A stretch of 64,000 nucleotides of DNA, from NCBI RefSeq assembly GCF_022200785.1, contig NZ_CP087585.1, positions 4,865,030 to 4,929,029 of the forward strand, in the 5' to 3' direction. Made by a program: the position numbers and the translations under genes. Position 1 is the stretch's first letter. Each line of letters starts with the position of its first letter. Source of the DNA: Pedobacter mucosus. Lineage in GTDB: Bacteria > Bacteroidota > Bacteroidia > Sphingobacteriales > Sphingobacteriaceae. A model generated the notes under the pieces. That model was not told where the DNA came from, ran no database searches, and saw only the letters and a program-made list of their open reading frames with translations. Positions 1-9,009 of this stretch are shown one piece after another.

Positions 1-502
1 TTTTTTGATGGGTTTCATCATCGGCAATAATCGCACTGCGACCAACTTCGCTGCCCGTTCCAGAAGTAGTTGGAATGGTTATAAAGTGCGGAACATTGTT
101 GGTTACAAAAATATCGCCACCAATTAAATCATCATATTTAAAAAGATCTTCACGGTGATTTACACGAAGTACAATTGCCCTGGCAACATCCAGAGCTGCA
201 CCGCCGCCAATTCCAATAATGCTGTCGCGATTTGTAGCATCCCAAGCGTCTCCCCCTTTGTACACATCACTTTTCACAGGGTTTTTGTGAATGTCGCTGA
301 AAACTTCAACGGAGATATTTTTATTTTTTAAATCTTCAACTATCCGTTTAAAAAAAGGTAATTGTGAAATAGTGGGGTCAGTTACAATTAATGGAGCTTT
401 TAAATTATTTTTCAGCAAATAATCAGGTAATTCTTTTACTGCACCTGCACCAAAACGAATAGTTGTTGGAAAATTAAATTGATGAATTTTATCGAATATC
501 AT
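1..502 (-). CDS. Iron-containing alcohol dehydrogenase, N-terminal part (cut by window edge)
   Basis: The reading frame starts at ATG 502 (MIFDKIHQFNFPTTIRFGAG) and runs open off the left edge, giving about 167 residues. It shows the family's glycine-rich NAD-binding signature (residues roughly 90-100, IIGIGGGAALDVAR) and the TIPTTSGTGSEV motif near the edge, both typical of group III Fe-dependent alcohol dehydrogenases. The metal-ligand histidines lie in the missing C-terminal half. It follows a glutamine-synthetase-like gene and an amine permease on the same strand, after a 276-base gap that carries dispersed repeats. I infer that it oxidises the hydroxyl of a gamma-glutamylated amino alcohol such as gamma-glutamylethanolamide. 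Family assignment is firm; the substrate is inference. Confidence 0.85.
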   Translation of the reverse strand, partial: MIFDKIHQFNFPTTIRFGAGAVKELPDYLLKNNLKAPLIVTDPTISQLPFFKRIVEDLKNKNISVEVFSDIHKNPVKSDVYKGGDAWDATNRDSIIGIGGGAALDVARAIVLRVNHREDLFKYDDLIGGDIFVTNNVPHFITIPTTSGTGSEVGRSAIIADDETHQK

Positions 503-529
503 TTGATGTTGATTTTGTTTTTTTAATTC

Positions 530-640
530 CCCTCTTTCAGAGGGGTGCCCGCAGGGCGGGGTGTTTTATTTGTCCTGGCCGGACAGGCTTTTTTCTTTTG
601 ACACCAAAAGAAACAAAAGTGCCGGCTTAAAATTTTTGTA
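530..640. repeat. Intergenic dispersed G-rich palindrome and CAAAAG motif
   Basis: The gap between the dehydrogenase and the synthetase contains an inverted repeat (CCCCTCTTTCAGAGGGG near 531-547), a G/C-rich tail, a CCTGGCCGGACAGG palindrome and the repeated words CCAAAAGAAACAAAAG. The first part resembles the CCCCTTTAGGGG repeat found twice within aroK and once near 26640. No reading frame here looks real. I see a dispersed non-coding element, possibly also acting as a transcription barrier between the two genes. Confidence 0.5.
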
Positions 641-778
641 TTTAAGTTTAGTACTTTGGCTTGGGTAATGCATCCCCAAAAATTTGTTATGCCGGTTTAA
701 AGTAGAACGAAGAAACACTGCGTTGGCCTTATAAAATGCAAATTGATATAACGTAAATTTCTGTTTTATATTAGTTAC

Positions 779-2140
779 CTATATTATTTCCAAATATCTT
801 TTTAATTCCCAATCAGTAACCACATTCGCAAATTGCTTGCATTCCCAATCACGAGTCATGGTAAAATGCTCCACAAAATTAGCACCTAATAACGCTTTAG
901 CTAAATCAGAATTCTTCATTTTTTGTGTAGCCTCAAACAAATTGCTTGATAAAATACCGTTTGATAAATCAATATAGCCATTACCTTTTGTAGTAGGCTG
1001 CTCCAGTTTGAGTTTGTTTTTAATGCCATACATTCCCGCGGCCAAACATGCAGAAAGTGCGAGATATGGATTGGTATCAGCGCCAACAATTCGGGTTTCC
1101 AAACGTGTTGTTGATTTACTTCCTGGTAATGCCCTTAATGCTGTCGTGCGATTATCGATTCCCCAAGTTACTGTTGTTGGCGCCCAGGCACCTTCAACCA
1201 AACGCTTATAACTGTTTATGGTAGGCGCAATCATCGGTAAAATATATGGTAAACAATGCAGTTGACCAGCGATGTAGCTTTTCATGATTTCGCTCATTTT
1301 GTTCTCATCTTTTTCATCATAAAAAAGATTTTTAGTTTTATTAATATCCCATAAACTTTGATGAACATGACCACTGCAACCAGGTAGGTTTTCATTAAAT
1401 TTTGCCATAAATGTGGCTAGTATTCCATGTTTGTAAGCTATTTCTTTTACCGAAGTTTTAAATAATATGGCTTGATCTGCAGCTTGCAAAATAGGAGCGT
1501 ATTTAATTGCCGCTTCATAAACTCCAGGTCCGGTTTCAGTATGTAAGCCTTCAACTGGAATGTCGAATTTAGTTAGCAAATCGAATAAATCAGTCATAAA
1601 TTCATTCTTTAATGTGCTCCTTAAAATAGAATAACCAAACATACCTGGCGTTAAAGGCTTCAAATTTTTGTAACCTTTATCCTGAACTGATTCTGGCGTT
1701 TCTGAAAAATTAAACCATTCGAACTCCTGAGCAAAAAACGGTGAAAAGCCTTGATCTTCACATTCGGCTGTAAGTTTTTTAAGTAACTGCCTCGGACAAA
1801 CATAATTGGCAACATCTTGATCATCAATAAAATCTCCTAAAAAAAATGGAACATCATTTTCCCAGGGTATTTTTCTGAAAGTACTTACATCAATTTTTAC
1901 CAGCGCATCTGGATAACCAGTATGCCAACCGGTATATTTCCCATTTTCATAAGCATTATCACCAGCATCCCAACCAAAAGTGACATCACAAAAGCCTAAT
2001 CTCCCTTCTAAAAGAGACGTAAATTTCTCCGCAGCAACATACTTTCCCCTTAAAACGCCATCAATATCAGCAACAGCAATTTTAACTTTTCCAGAAGGAT
2101 GGTTCTTTACATAATCTAAAATCTCTTGCGTTGAACTCAT
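779..2140 (-). CDS. Glutamine synthetase-like gamma-glutamyl-amine ligase
   Basis: This 453-residue protein has the glutamine synthetase catalytic fold: a beta-grasp N-terminus (residues 15-110), the metal-binding EFE of QEFEWF (138-143), HTETGPGVYE (200-209), the GHVH ATP/metal motif (257-260) and the NRTTALR and RLETR arginine motifs near 325-350. Its opening (VKIAVADIDGVLRGKYV) is that of the PuuA/IpuC/GlnA4 branch, which joins glutamate to an amine, not of ammonia-assimilating GlnA. It overlaps the upstream permease gene by 4 bases (ATGA), so the two are translationally coupled. With an ethanolamine-type permease upstream and an Fe-alcohol dehydrogenase downstream, the most economical role is gamma-glutamylethanolamide synthetase. 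Putrescine or another amine remains possible. Confidence 0.8.
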   Translation of the reverse strand: MSSTQEILDYVKNHPSGKVKIAVADIDGVLRGKYVAAEKFTSLLEGRLGFCDVTFGWDAGDNAYENGKYTGWHTGYPDALVKIDVSTFRKIPWENDVPFFLGDFIDDQDVANYVCPRQLLKKLTAECEDQGFSPFFAQEFEWFNFSETPESVQDKGYKNLKPLTPGMFGYSILRSTLKNEFMTDLFDLLTKFDIPVEGLHTETGPGVYEAAIKYAPILQAADQAILFKTSVKEIAYKHGILATFMAKFNENLPGCSGHVHQSLWDINKTKNLFYDEKDENKMSEIMKSYIAGQLHCLPYILPMIAPTINSYKRLVEGAWAPTTVTWGIDNRTTALRALPGSKSTTRLETRIVGADTNPYLALSACLAAGMYGIKNKLKLEQPTTKGNGYIDLSNGILSSNLFEATQKMKNSDLAKALLGANFVEHFTMTRDWECKQFANVVTDWELKRYLEII

Positions 2141-3453
2141 TGGCTGGCCTTTTTAAAAAATTTATATAAAAGAAATATACTTATAATAATGGTGGAATAA
2201 ATCAATCCTAATTTAAGATTATAAATAAGCATAGCGATAAATGAACCACATGCAATCACCAACGCTAAAATAGGGAATAGTGGATAAAGAGGGACTTTAA
2301 AAGGTCGGGGTAATTTAGGATCGTTTTTTCGTAAAACCATTACCGATATCATCGAAATGATGTATAAAGTTAATGCACCGAAAACGGAAATGATAATAAT
2401 ATCTCCAGTTTTTCCAGATAATAAAGCCACAATTCCAATAACCATATTGCCGATTAAAGCATTAGCGGGTGTTTGAAATTTGGGAGATAACTTACCTAGA
2501 AAAACGGGAATACTGTTCGATTTACCCATTTCATAAGTTGAACGACCAGCGGCTAATATGAGTCCGTGGAACGAGGCGACTAATCCAAATAACCCAATGG
2601 TAATTAATAAATGATATAAAAAATGGTTATTGCCGGTAACCATAGAAAGCGCAAGCGGTAGCGGCGAATCAGATGTTTCACCGAATTTGCCATTTTTATA
2701 AACAATTGCCTCCCATCCACCAATCCCAATTGTAGAAATAAATACAAGTACACAAAGTATCACAAGGGTAAAAATAGACCATCCAAAACCTTTGCTAATG
2801 TGTTTTTGTGGGTTCTTTGTTTCCTCAGCTACATTTGCAATTCCTTCTATTCCTAAAAAGAACCAAATGGCAAATGGAATTGCAGCAAAAACGCCACTCC
2901 ATCCGTTAGGAAAATTATTTTGAATCAAATTGGAATATTGAAATTTAGGCAACGTAATTCCAGAAAATAAAAGCAGCTCGGCTACAGCGAAAATCGTTAT
3001 AACCACCTCAAAAGATGCCGCAGCTTTAATCCCATAAATATTTAATGCCGTGAAAATAAAATATATTACTATTGCACTTCCTAAAATTGGAACTTGCGGA
3101 AAGAAAGCATTAAAATATGCCCCAATAGCAAAAGCAATGGCCGGTGGTGCAAAAATAAACTCTATCATTTGAGCAATGCCAGCTATGAAACCTATGTTTT
3201 TACCTAAAGCTTTATTTGCGTAATCAAAAACTCCACCAGCTTTAGGAATCGCACAGGCCAACTCGGCGTAGCTGAAACTAAAAGTAAGGTACATGATCAT
3301 GATGATAATGGTAGCAATGGCTAAACCTAAGGTTCCACCTTTCTCCAAACCAAGATTCCAGCCAAAATACATTCCAGAAATTACATAACCAACGCCTAAA
3401 CCCCAAAGCATAAAAGGGGTAAGTGTTTTCTTTAAACCTTCTGTTTTTGCCAT
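2137..3453 (-). CDS. APC-family permease, ethanolamine permease type
   Basis: A 438-residue inner-membrane protein with about 12 hydrophobic segments of the amino acid-polyamine-organocation superfamily. The N-terminal stretch (GVGYVISGMYFGWNLGLEKG), AIPKAGGVFDYA and the EFIFAPPAIAFAIGAY segment closely follow the ethanolamine permease (Eat) subfamily as I know it. It is the first gene of a minus-strand operon with the synthetase (4-base overlap). It starts at ATG 3453, and the 250-base gap to the divergent nnr gene must hold promoters for both. It probably imports ethanolamine or a related amino alcohol. No eutB or eutC ammonia-lyase is visible in the window, which is what makes the glutamylation route attractive. 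The substrate has not been proved. Confidence 0.8.
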   Translation of the reverse strand: MAKTEGLKKTLTPFMLWGLGVGYVISGMYFGWNLGLEKGGTLGLAIATIIIMIMYLTFSFSYAELACAIPKAGGVFDYANKALGKNIGFIAGIAQMIEFIFAPPAIAFAIGAYFNAFFPQVPILGSAIVIYFIFTALNIYGIKAAASFEVVITIFAVAELLLFSGITLPKFQYSNLIQNNFPNGWSGVFAAIPFAIWFFLGIEGIANVAEETKNPQKHISKGFGWSIFTLVILCVLVFISTIGIGGWEAIVYKNGKFGETSDSPLPLALSMVTGNNHFLYHLLITIGLFGLVASFHGLILAAGRSTYEMGKSNSIPVFLGKLSPKFQTPANALIGNMVIGIVALLSGKTGDIIIISVFGALTLYIISMISVMVLRKNDPKLPRPFKVPLYPLFPILALVIACGSFIAMLIYNLKLGLIYSTIIISIFLLYKFFKKASQ

Positions 3454-3704
3454 GCTATTTGCAATTATTAATAGAAATATATTAGCTGCTCAGGATAATT
3501 TTCTATCATACATTTGGTTGTTTAATGTAGCAATTTTTATTCTGTTCTATGTTAAACCAGCATTAATTCAAATAAACTAGATTTGTGCAAAGGAATGCTT
3601 GCTTGTAAAATAAATTAGATTTACCAGTTGAAAGATTTTGTTCGGTTACAAAACAATAACATGTCGATTTCTATTTAATAAATTAAGATACCTAAACTTT
3701 TTCT

Positions 3705-5207
3705 ATGCGAAGACTACTTACTTCAGCACAAATGCGTTATGCAGATGAATTTACCATTGCTAACAAACCAATTGCTTCGATTGATTTGATGGAAAAGGCT
3801 GCTAGGGCATTTGTACAATGCTTTTTAAGGGATGAGTTTGATACCAATAAAAGCGTTGTGATTTTTTGCGGAAAGGGTAATAACGGCGGTGATGGCCTGG
3901 CCATTGCTCATCTTCTTTTTATTAATGGATATGAAAATTTAAAAGTTTATATCATCAATTTCAGTGATAAGCAAAGCAATGATTTTGCAATAAATTTGCA
4001 GCGCTTAGATGAAACGAAATGCAAAAAAATAGTTATAAATAGTCTATCTGAACTTAAAAATATAAAGGCCGATTTAATAATAGATGCAATTTTGGGTTCA
4101 GGGTTAAATAAGCCTTTAAATAATGAATATCAAGGACTTGTAAAGTACATCAATAGATTAAATAAGAAAGTTTATGCGGTCGATGTACCTACAGGTTTTC
4201 TTGCTGAAGGAAAAATTTCTCCAGATTATAATGGTGTAAAAGCTTATAAAACCATTTGTTTCCAAAGGCCAAAAATTAATTTTTTCTTTCCTGAGTCAGC
4301 GATGGCAATGGAGAAATTTGAGGTGGTTGATATTGGTTTGGATGAAAACTTCATTCAAAAACAAGATGCTGATTTTTGTTTAGTTGAAGAAGGTGATATT
4401 TCTAAAATTCTAAAGCCTAGAAAATTATTTAGTCATAAGGGAACTTTCGGTCATGCTTTAATTATTGCCGGCAATACGAACACAATGGGAGCTGCACTAT
4501 TATCCTCGATGGCTTGCTTACATTCGGGTGCCGGGCTAACGACCGCATCTATCCCGCAAAGCGGATTAATTGCATTAAATACAACCTTAGCAGAAGTAAT
4601 GGCTTTGCCTCGAGATGAGCATAACAGCATTGAAGATTTTGCAAAATATCAAGCTATTGCCATCGGACCAGGACTTGGAATAACCTCAGAAAATGAACAG
4701 TTATTGGAAAATTTAATTATTGATAAGCAGCCCTTAATTATCGATGCTGATGCGTTAAACATTTTAGCAAAAAGACCTGATTTAATTACCAAACTTAGTG
4801 AGAATACAATATTAACACCCCATATGAAAGAGTTTGATCGTTTATTTGGTGATCACGATAGCTGGTGGGAAAGGGTGGAATCTGCAAAAAATCAAGCTCA
4901 AAAACTAAAGATCATCATCATTCTTAAAAATCAGTTTACATTTATTTGTTTACCTACAGGGAAGGTTCATATTAATCCAACAGGTAATCCGGCGATGGCT
5001 CAAGGTGGAATGGGCGATATTTTAACTGGAATTATTGCGGCTTTTGTTGCCCAAAAATATTCATCAATTGATGCTGCAATTTTAGCATGTTACATCCATG
5101 GCAAAGCAGGCGATTCATTAGCAAAAGGAAGATTTGTAGTCACAGCATCGCAAGTAGCCAATCAAGTTCCGAAAGAGATAAACCTTTTAGTAAAACCTGA
5201 TATCTAA
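3705..5207 (+). CDS. nnr: Bifunctional NAD(P)HX epimerase / ADP-dependent dehydratase
   Basis: The 500-residue protein has both repair domains. The N-terminal YjeF/epimerase domain (about 1-215) contains the GKGNNGGDGL loop at 56-65 and a VDVPTG segment. The C-terminal ribokinase-like dehydratase domain (about 235-495) contains GTFGHALIIAGN, LTPHMKEFDRLFG and NPAMAQGGMGDILTG with its catalytic aspartate. Together they epimerise and dehydrate damaged hydrated NADH and NADPH in the cytoplasm. The length matches the fused bacterial form. It is transcribed divergently from the permease and is followed after 61 bases by an AIM24-like gene, possibly in one transcript. Confidence 0.95.
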   Translation: MRRLLTSAQMRYADEFTIANKPIASIDLMEKAARAFVQCFLRDEFDTNKSVVIFCGKGNNGGDGLAIAHLLFINGYENLKVYIINFSDKQSNDFAINLQRLDETKCKKIVINSLSELKNIKADLIIDAILGSGLNKPLNNEYQGLVKYINRLNKKVYAVDVPTGFLAEGKISPDYNGVKAYKTICFQRPKINFFFPESAMAMEKFEVVDIGLDENFIQKQDADFCLVEEGDISKILKPRKLFSHKGTFGHALIIAGNTNTMGAALLSSMACLHSGAGLTTASIPQSGLIALNTTLAEVMALPRDEHNSIEDFAKYQAIAIGPGLGITSENEQLLENLIIDKQPLIIDADALNILAKRPDLITKLSENTILTPHMKEFDRLFGDHDSWWERVESAKNQAQKLKIIIILKNQFTFICLPTGKVHINPTGNPAMAQGGMGDILTGIIAAFVAQKYSSIDAAILACYIHGKAGDSLAKGRFVVTASQVANQVPKEINLLVKPDI

Positions 5208-5268
5208 TTTTTTGTGCCTATTATAATTGCAAAATAGTAATTAACCAAATCCTAAATAGAAATAAATT

Positions 5269-5970
5269 ATGGAAAAAAAAGAATATACATTAAGCGAACT
5301 TATACAAGAGTCTGCAGAAGATCCGAATGAAAGCGATTTTTTTGAATTGGAAAAACCAGCGATGTTGGAAGTCAACCTCAAAAATCAAAGTATAATGGCC
5401 AAAGCGGGTGCTATGGTGGCTTATATAGGAAACATAGATTTCAAAAAAGAAGGCTTATTTAGTAAAGGATTGGGAGGTTTATTAAAAAAGGCAATTTCAG
5501 GCGAAGGCACATCTTTAATGCATGCTTCAGGAACTGGGAAATTGTACCTCGCTGATGAAGGTAAAAAAGTGAAAATTATCAAGCTCCAAAATGAGTCTAT
5601 TTTTGTGAACGGTAATGACGTTTTAGCCCTAGATGGAAGCATAAAAAATGATATAAAAATGCTAAAAAGTATAGCCGGAATGATGAGCGGAGGCTTGTTC
5701 CAAGTTAAGTTATCAGGGAGCGGATATATAGCGATTACTACACATGGGGAGCCAATTCTGCTAAAAGTTACCTTTAATCAACCGGTCTACACAGATCCAA
5801 ATGCAACTGTTGCGTGGTCTGAAAATTTATCACCGAACATTAAAACTAATCTTACTTTTGGCTCCTTTATTGGAAGAGGAAGTGGAGAATCATTTCAACT
5901 TGAATTTGCTGGAGAAGGTTGGGTTTTGGTTCAGCCCTTTGAAGAAGTTAAATATGTAGCGAAATCATAA
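5269..5970 (+). CDS. AIM24 / TIGR00266-like protein
   Basis: A 233-residue soluble protein without signal peptide or membrane segment. From residue 30 on it has the beta-rich AIM24 pattern: LNNQS-type strand, MAKAGAMVAYIGNIDF, a glycine-rich FSKGLGGLLKKAISGEG loop and later GLFQVKLSGSGYIAITTHGEPI. The family is named after a yeast mitochondrial protein; its biochemical role in bacteria is not established. A short acidic N-terminal extension (residues 1-28) precedes the domain. It lies 61 bases after nnr and ends just before a hairpin shared with the convergent anti-sigma gene. Confidence 0.85.
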   Translation: MEKKEYTLSELIQESAEDPNESDFFELEKPAMLEVNLKNQSIMAKAGAMVAYIGNIDFKKEGLFSKGLGGLLKKAISGEGTSLMHASGTGKLYLADEGKKVKIIKLQNESIFVNGNDVLALDGSIKNDIKMLKSIAGMMSGGLFQVKLSGSGYIAITTHGEPILLKVTFNQPVYTDPNATVAWSENLSPNIKTNLTFGSFIGRGSGESFQLEFAGEGWVLVQPFEEVKYVAKS

Positions 5971-6000
5971 AAAAAAATCCCAGCAAAACTAATTGCTGGG
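5969..6000 (-). terminator. Intrinsic terminator of the sigma/anti-sigma operon
   Basis: An 8-bp perfect stem (CCCAGCAA at 5979-5986, TTGCTGGG at 5993-6000) is flanked on the left by a run of A, which reads as T on the minus strand. It sits 28 bases past the anti-sigma stop codon. It may also halt the plus-strand AIM24 transcript, although the T-run there is weak. The same arm sequence is used in the terminator at 15345-15382. Confidence 0.8.
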
Positions 6001-6027
6001 ATGATAATTTTATATGTTTATTAGGTT

Positions 6028-6885
6028 CTAAACACCACCCATAACAGTTAATTTCTCCATTGTTGGGTTAACACTACCGCCCATTGGTTCTAAAGTAACA
6101 GCAAAAGCTTGTGCTTCTTGTATGTTTTGCATTTTTAGTAAGCTTTCTGTACTTGTCGAATCATTTGTCTGAAAAACACCAAGACTAACAGGTTTTCCAC
6201 TAACTAATGCCCAAAGTTGGTATTCGTGTTCTGCATCAGTTTTTGGTAAATCAATAGCGGTATAATTAATCATCACGCTCTTATTATTTTTATTCCAGAA
6301 CACTTTCATTTTAGATTTTGGACTAAAAGCCTGACCTTCCATGCGAATAGTTGCCCATTCTTTGCTGTCGCTCATTAAAGCCATAGTATTTAAACCCTTA
6401 TTTTCATACTCCAATTTGCTAACCAAACCAGCAAATTTTTGTTTATCAAGATTTAAACTAGCAAGTTGATCATGTGCTTCGTTTAATCTATTGTAAGTTA
6501 TAAATAATGCAGCGCTGCTTACTAGTAATAATGCTATGCAAGCAACAAGGGCGTAACGTAACGTTCTAATTTTTGTATCAACTTCTTGGAGCTGAACAAC
6601 TTTAGGAGCAGATTCTAAAATAGGTTTACTTATGATATCATCATCTTTATTAATGAGATTCAATCCTAGTTTTTCGAATAATTTAGTTTCAATTTCACTT
6701 GAGGGTTCAACCGCATTTTGCATTGCATATTCCTCCAAGGCACGCTCAATAGCAGCTAACTCATCTTTAACCTCCGGGTTTTTAGATGCTATTTCTTCAA
6801 CTTGCAGCGCTTCTTCAGGTGATAGATCACCTAAAACGTACAACTCAAGTACTCCAGATTCGATATATGCTTTTATGTTTTCCAC
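6028..6885 (-). CDS. Anti-sigma factor, RskA-like transmembrane protein
   Basis: A 285-residue protein with a cytoplasmic anti-sigma domain (residues 1-75, MENIKAYIESGVLELYVLGD, rich in Glu and Leu helices), one transmembrane segment (about 108-130), a coiled stretch (LNEAHDQLASLNLDKQKFA) and a periplasmic RskA domain ending with AVTLEPMGGSVNPT, which is the conserved end of the family. It is encoded 2 bases after the ECF sigma factor. It is expected to hold that sigma factor at the membrane until a signal triggers release. The inducing signal is not evident from neighbours. Confidence 0.9.
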   Translation of the reverse strand: MENIKAYIESGVLELYVLGDLSPEEALQVEEIASKNPEVKDELAAIERALEEYAMQNAVEPSSEIETKLFEKLGLNLINKDDDIISKPILESAPKVVQLQEVDTKIRTLRYALVACIALLLVSSAALFITYNRLNEAHDQLASLNLDKQKFAGLVSKLEYENKGLNTMALMSDSKEWATIRMEGQAFSPKSKMKVFWNKNNKSVMINYTAIDLPKTDAEHEYQLWALVSGKPVSLGVFQTNDSTSTESLLKMQNIQEAQAFAVTLEPMGGSVNPTMEKLTVMGGV

Positions 6886-6887
6886 GG

Positions 6888-7421
6888 TTAATTAAAGTTC
6901 CTTCTCAATTCTATAATAGCCAATCTGATGCGGGTTTTTACCGTTCCTAAAGGCAGATTTAAATTTTCTGCGGCTTCTACATGTGTAAAGCCTTTGTAAT
7001 AAACTAAATCAAGAACTGCCTGTAAATCTGGCTTAAGGTTCTCTACAAGTTGTTTTATTCCAAGAACATCTGGATTAAAAGTTACCTTGTTTTGTTCATC
7101 AACGAAACTTACGTTATTTTCTATATCTTGGTTTTTAAGCGAATTTTTGAAATCCTTCGATCGGAGCTTGTCAATAGATAAATTGCGAGCTATATTCATC
7201 ATCCATGTAAACAAACGTCCTTTAGTATGATCATAGTGTGCAGCAGACTGCCAGATTTTTACAAAGGTTTCTTGAAGTACATCTTCAGCAAGTTCGGTAT
7301 GTGTAATAATACGAGAAATAACGCCATAAAGCGCTGAAGAATACATGCTGTACAGGGTTTTTAGTATTACTGGATCTTTCGATTGCAATGCTAAAACCAG
7401 TTCAGGCTCAGTTAGGGTCAT
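6888..7421 (-). CDS. ECF RNA polymerase sigma factor
   Basis: A sigma-70 family protein of 177 residues from ATG 7421; a GTG six codons earlier (7439) gives 183. Region 2 (MYSSALYGVISRIITHTELAEDVLQETFVKIWQ) contains the polymerase-binding and -10 recognition helices, and region 4 (DLVYYKGFTHVEAAENLNLPLGTVKTRIR) is a helix-turn-helix. It is the first gene of a two-gene operon with its RskA-like anti-sigma partner, the standard arrangement for membrane-gated ECF factors. I cannot identify its target promoters from the window. Confidence 0.93.
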   Translation of the reverse strand: MTLTEPELVLALQSKDPVILKTLYSMYSSALYGVISRIITHTELAEDVLQETFVKIWQSAAHYDHTKGRLFTWMMNIARNLSIDKLRSKDFKNSLKNQDIENNVSFVDEQNKVTFNPDVLGIKQLVENLKPDLQAVLDLVYYKGFTHVEAAENLNLPLGTVKTRIRLAIIELRRNFN

Positions 7422-7556
7422 TTTTTTTAATGCAGTCACTATAGGTTGCTAAGATACAATAGAGAACACCCAAACTCAAAAAATGTTTTCAAAAATCATT
7501 CCTTTTTAGAGTGCGATTTAAATGATATTTCGCAATCTGCTCTAACTATTGCAATA

Positions 7557-8450
7557 TTAAACAATGCCTTCGATAGGAAATAAATGTTTTTCTGCATGAT
7601 ATGATGATCTTACAAGCGGTCCACTTTCTACATATTTTAAGCCTTTAGCCATGCCAACCTCTTTATACATTGCAAAAGTGTCAGGATGAATCCAATCAAT
7701 TACCGGATGATGATTTCTTGTAGGTTGTAAATACTGACCCAATGTTAAAATATGAACGCCATTTGCGACTAAATCATCCATTGCTTCAAATATATCATCT
7801 TCGGTTTCTCCCAGACCAAGCATAATTCCAGTTTTTGTTCTTAAGCCGAACTCAGATATTCTTTTCAATGCCTCCAAACTTCTATCATATTTTGCTTGGA
7901 TACGCACTTGCTTGGTTAAACGCTTTACAGTTTCCATATTATGAGATACCACTTCTGGTCTTTCATCGAGTACACGATAAAGGTTATCCCAAATTCCTCT
8001 AAAATCCGGTATTAAAGTTTCTAGCGTAGTAATCGGACTATCTCTACGAATTGCTTGTAATGTTTCTGCCCAGATGATAGAACCACCATCTTTCAAATCA
8101 TCACGATCTACAGAGGTAATCACACAATGCTTAACGCCCATTAATTTTACCGAACTGGCAATTCTATTTGGCTCATCAACATCGACGGCTAACGGCCTAC
8201 CGGTTGCGACAGCACAAAATGAACAGCTACGCGTACAAATATTACCTAAAATCATAAAGGTTGCCGTACCTGCTCCCCAACATTCGCCCATATTCGGGCA
8301 ATTGCCGCTTTCGCAAATGGTATGCAACTTATGCGTATCAACCAAACTGCGAACTTGTGCATATTCCTTGCCAACAGGCAATTTAACACGTAACCAATCT
8401 GGTTTACGTTTAACTTCAGTCACAGCAGGTACTACCGGTAAATCAATCAT
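7557..8450 (-). CDS. lipA: Lipoyl synthase
   Basis: This radical SAM enzyme inserts two sulfurs into protein-bound octanoyl groups to make lipoate for the 2-oxoacid dehydrogenases and the glycine cleavage system. Both cluster motifs are intact: Cys46, Cys51 and Cys57 ([12 protein letters not shown]) for the auxiliary cluster, and Cys72, Cys76 and Cys79 (CTRSCSFC) for the SAM cluster. The RSSYHAE motif near the C-terminus supplies the conserved serine ligand. At 297 residues it is of normal length. The ATG at 8450 is only 4 bases from a TAACTTTG promoter element, so the message may be leaderless. Transcription is monocistronic. Confidence 0.97.
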   Translation of the reverse strand: MIDLPVVPAVTEVKRKPDWLRVKLPVGKEYAQVRSLVDTHKLHTICESGNCPNMGECWGAGTATFMILGNICTRSCSFCAVATGRPLAVDVDEPNRIASSVKLMGVKHCVITSVDRDDLKDGGSIIWAETLQAIRRDSPITTLETLIPDFRGIWDNLYRVLDERPEVVSHNMETVKRLTKQVRIQAKYDRSLEALKRISEFGLRTKTGIMLGLGETEDDIFEAMDDLVANGVHILTLGQYLQPTRNHHPVIDWIHPDTFAMYKEVGMAKGLKYVESGPLVRSSYHAEKHLFPIEGIV

Positions 8451-8454
8451 ACTG

Positions 8455-8462
8455 CAAAGTTA
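8455..8462 (-). promoter_or_regulatory. Bacteroidota -7 element of lipA, TAACTTTG
   Basis: Read on the minus strand, TAACTTTG matches the TAnnTTTG consensus and is followed by 4 bases (CAGT) and the ATG of lipA. The transcription start would fall on or next to the start codon. No clear -33 element is seen. Confidence 0.6.
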
Positions 8463-8602
8463 ATCAATCCTAATCAAAAGTTGGAACGTTAAAATGTTTG
8501 GGGCTTGTAATAAAAAAAACTTACAGGTGCTTATCTCCGAAGTGTTAATTACGATTAAATGAAAAGATATGGAAAGGTACTTTTGCGCAAAAATTTTTGG
8601 TT

Positions 8603-8666
8603 CGGTCCGTATTTCCGCTATATCCCCGAAAGAAAAAATCGGGGTATGCCGCTTCAATACGGTTTA
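8603..8666 (+). repeat. Dispersed stem-loop element, copy 1
   Basis: The core hairpin is CCCCGA (8624-8629) against TCGGGG (8639-8644) with a purine-rich loop. It is flanked on the left by GTCCGTATTTCCGCTATAT and on the right by ATGCCGCTTCAATACGGTTTA. Degenerate copies of the same layout occur near 21471, 24906, 25401, 26357 and 51695. Confidence 0.6.
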
Positions 8667-8983
8667 TGTGGCTAAAAAATGATGAAAATTCATTGTGTCT
8701 TAATTGATTAGGATAAGTTAAAGTATAATAATTTATTTATTTCAATAAAAAGAGGTTAAATCTTCAATAAAATATTTTTATTCGGCAATATCACACAACA
8801 AAAAACTATTATTTGGTTTAATTGCTGCTTCTCATTCTTACAGATTGTATCATACTATATAAATAAAACTTTTAGTATAAACTATTAACGTTCAATAATT
8901 GAAATCGCTAAATTTTATTTAATTTTTTGGTCAATTTTTTATTTTTTGTGGCTTAAAAATTCGTGCTTTGTTTAAAATGATTC

Positions 8984-8991
8984 TAAATTTG
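8984..8991 (+). promoter_or_regulatory. Probable -7 element of mqo, TAAATTTG
   Basis: TAAATTTG matches TAnnTTTG and lies 18 bases before the mqo start codon. A clean -33 TTTG at the expected 19-21 base spacing is not present (only TTCG near 8960), so the call rests on the -7 match and position. Confidence 0.5.
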
Positions 8992-9009
8992 CAACTCCTT
9001 TAAGATAAG

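Larger units (their letters stand above)
8463..9009. other. Gene-free gap between lipA and mqo
   Basis: This 547-base A/T-rich stretch separates two divergent genes. It holds a dispersed stem-loop element (about 8603-8666) and, on the right, the presumed mqo promoter. A 65-codon minus-strand frame over 8460-8657 runs straight through the repeat and has no family resemblance, so I do not count it as a gene. The remaining part, 8670-8960, shows nothing that I can assign. Confidence 0.6.

Noticed and set aside
5421-5642. Minus-strand ORF inside the AIM24-like gene
   Set aside because: A shadow frame of a well-supported gene; no homology or start signal.
8460-8657. 65-codon minus-strand frame before lipA
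   Set aside because: It runs through the dispersed stem-loop element, has no family resemblance and overlaps the presumed lipA promoter.
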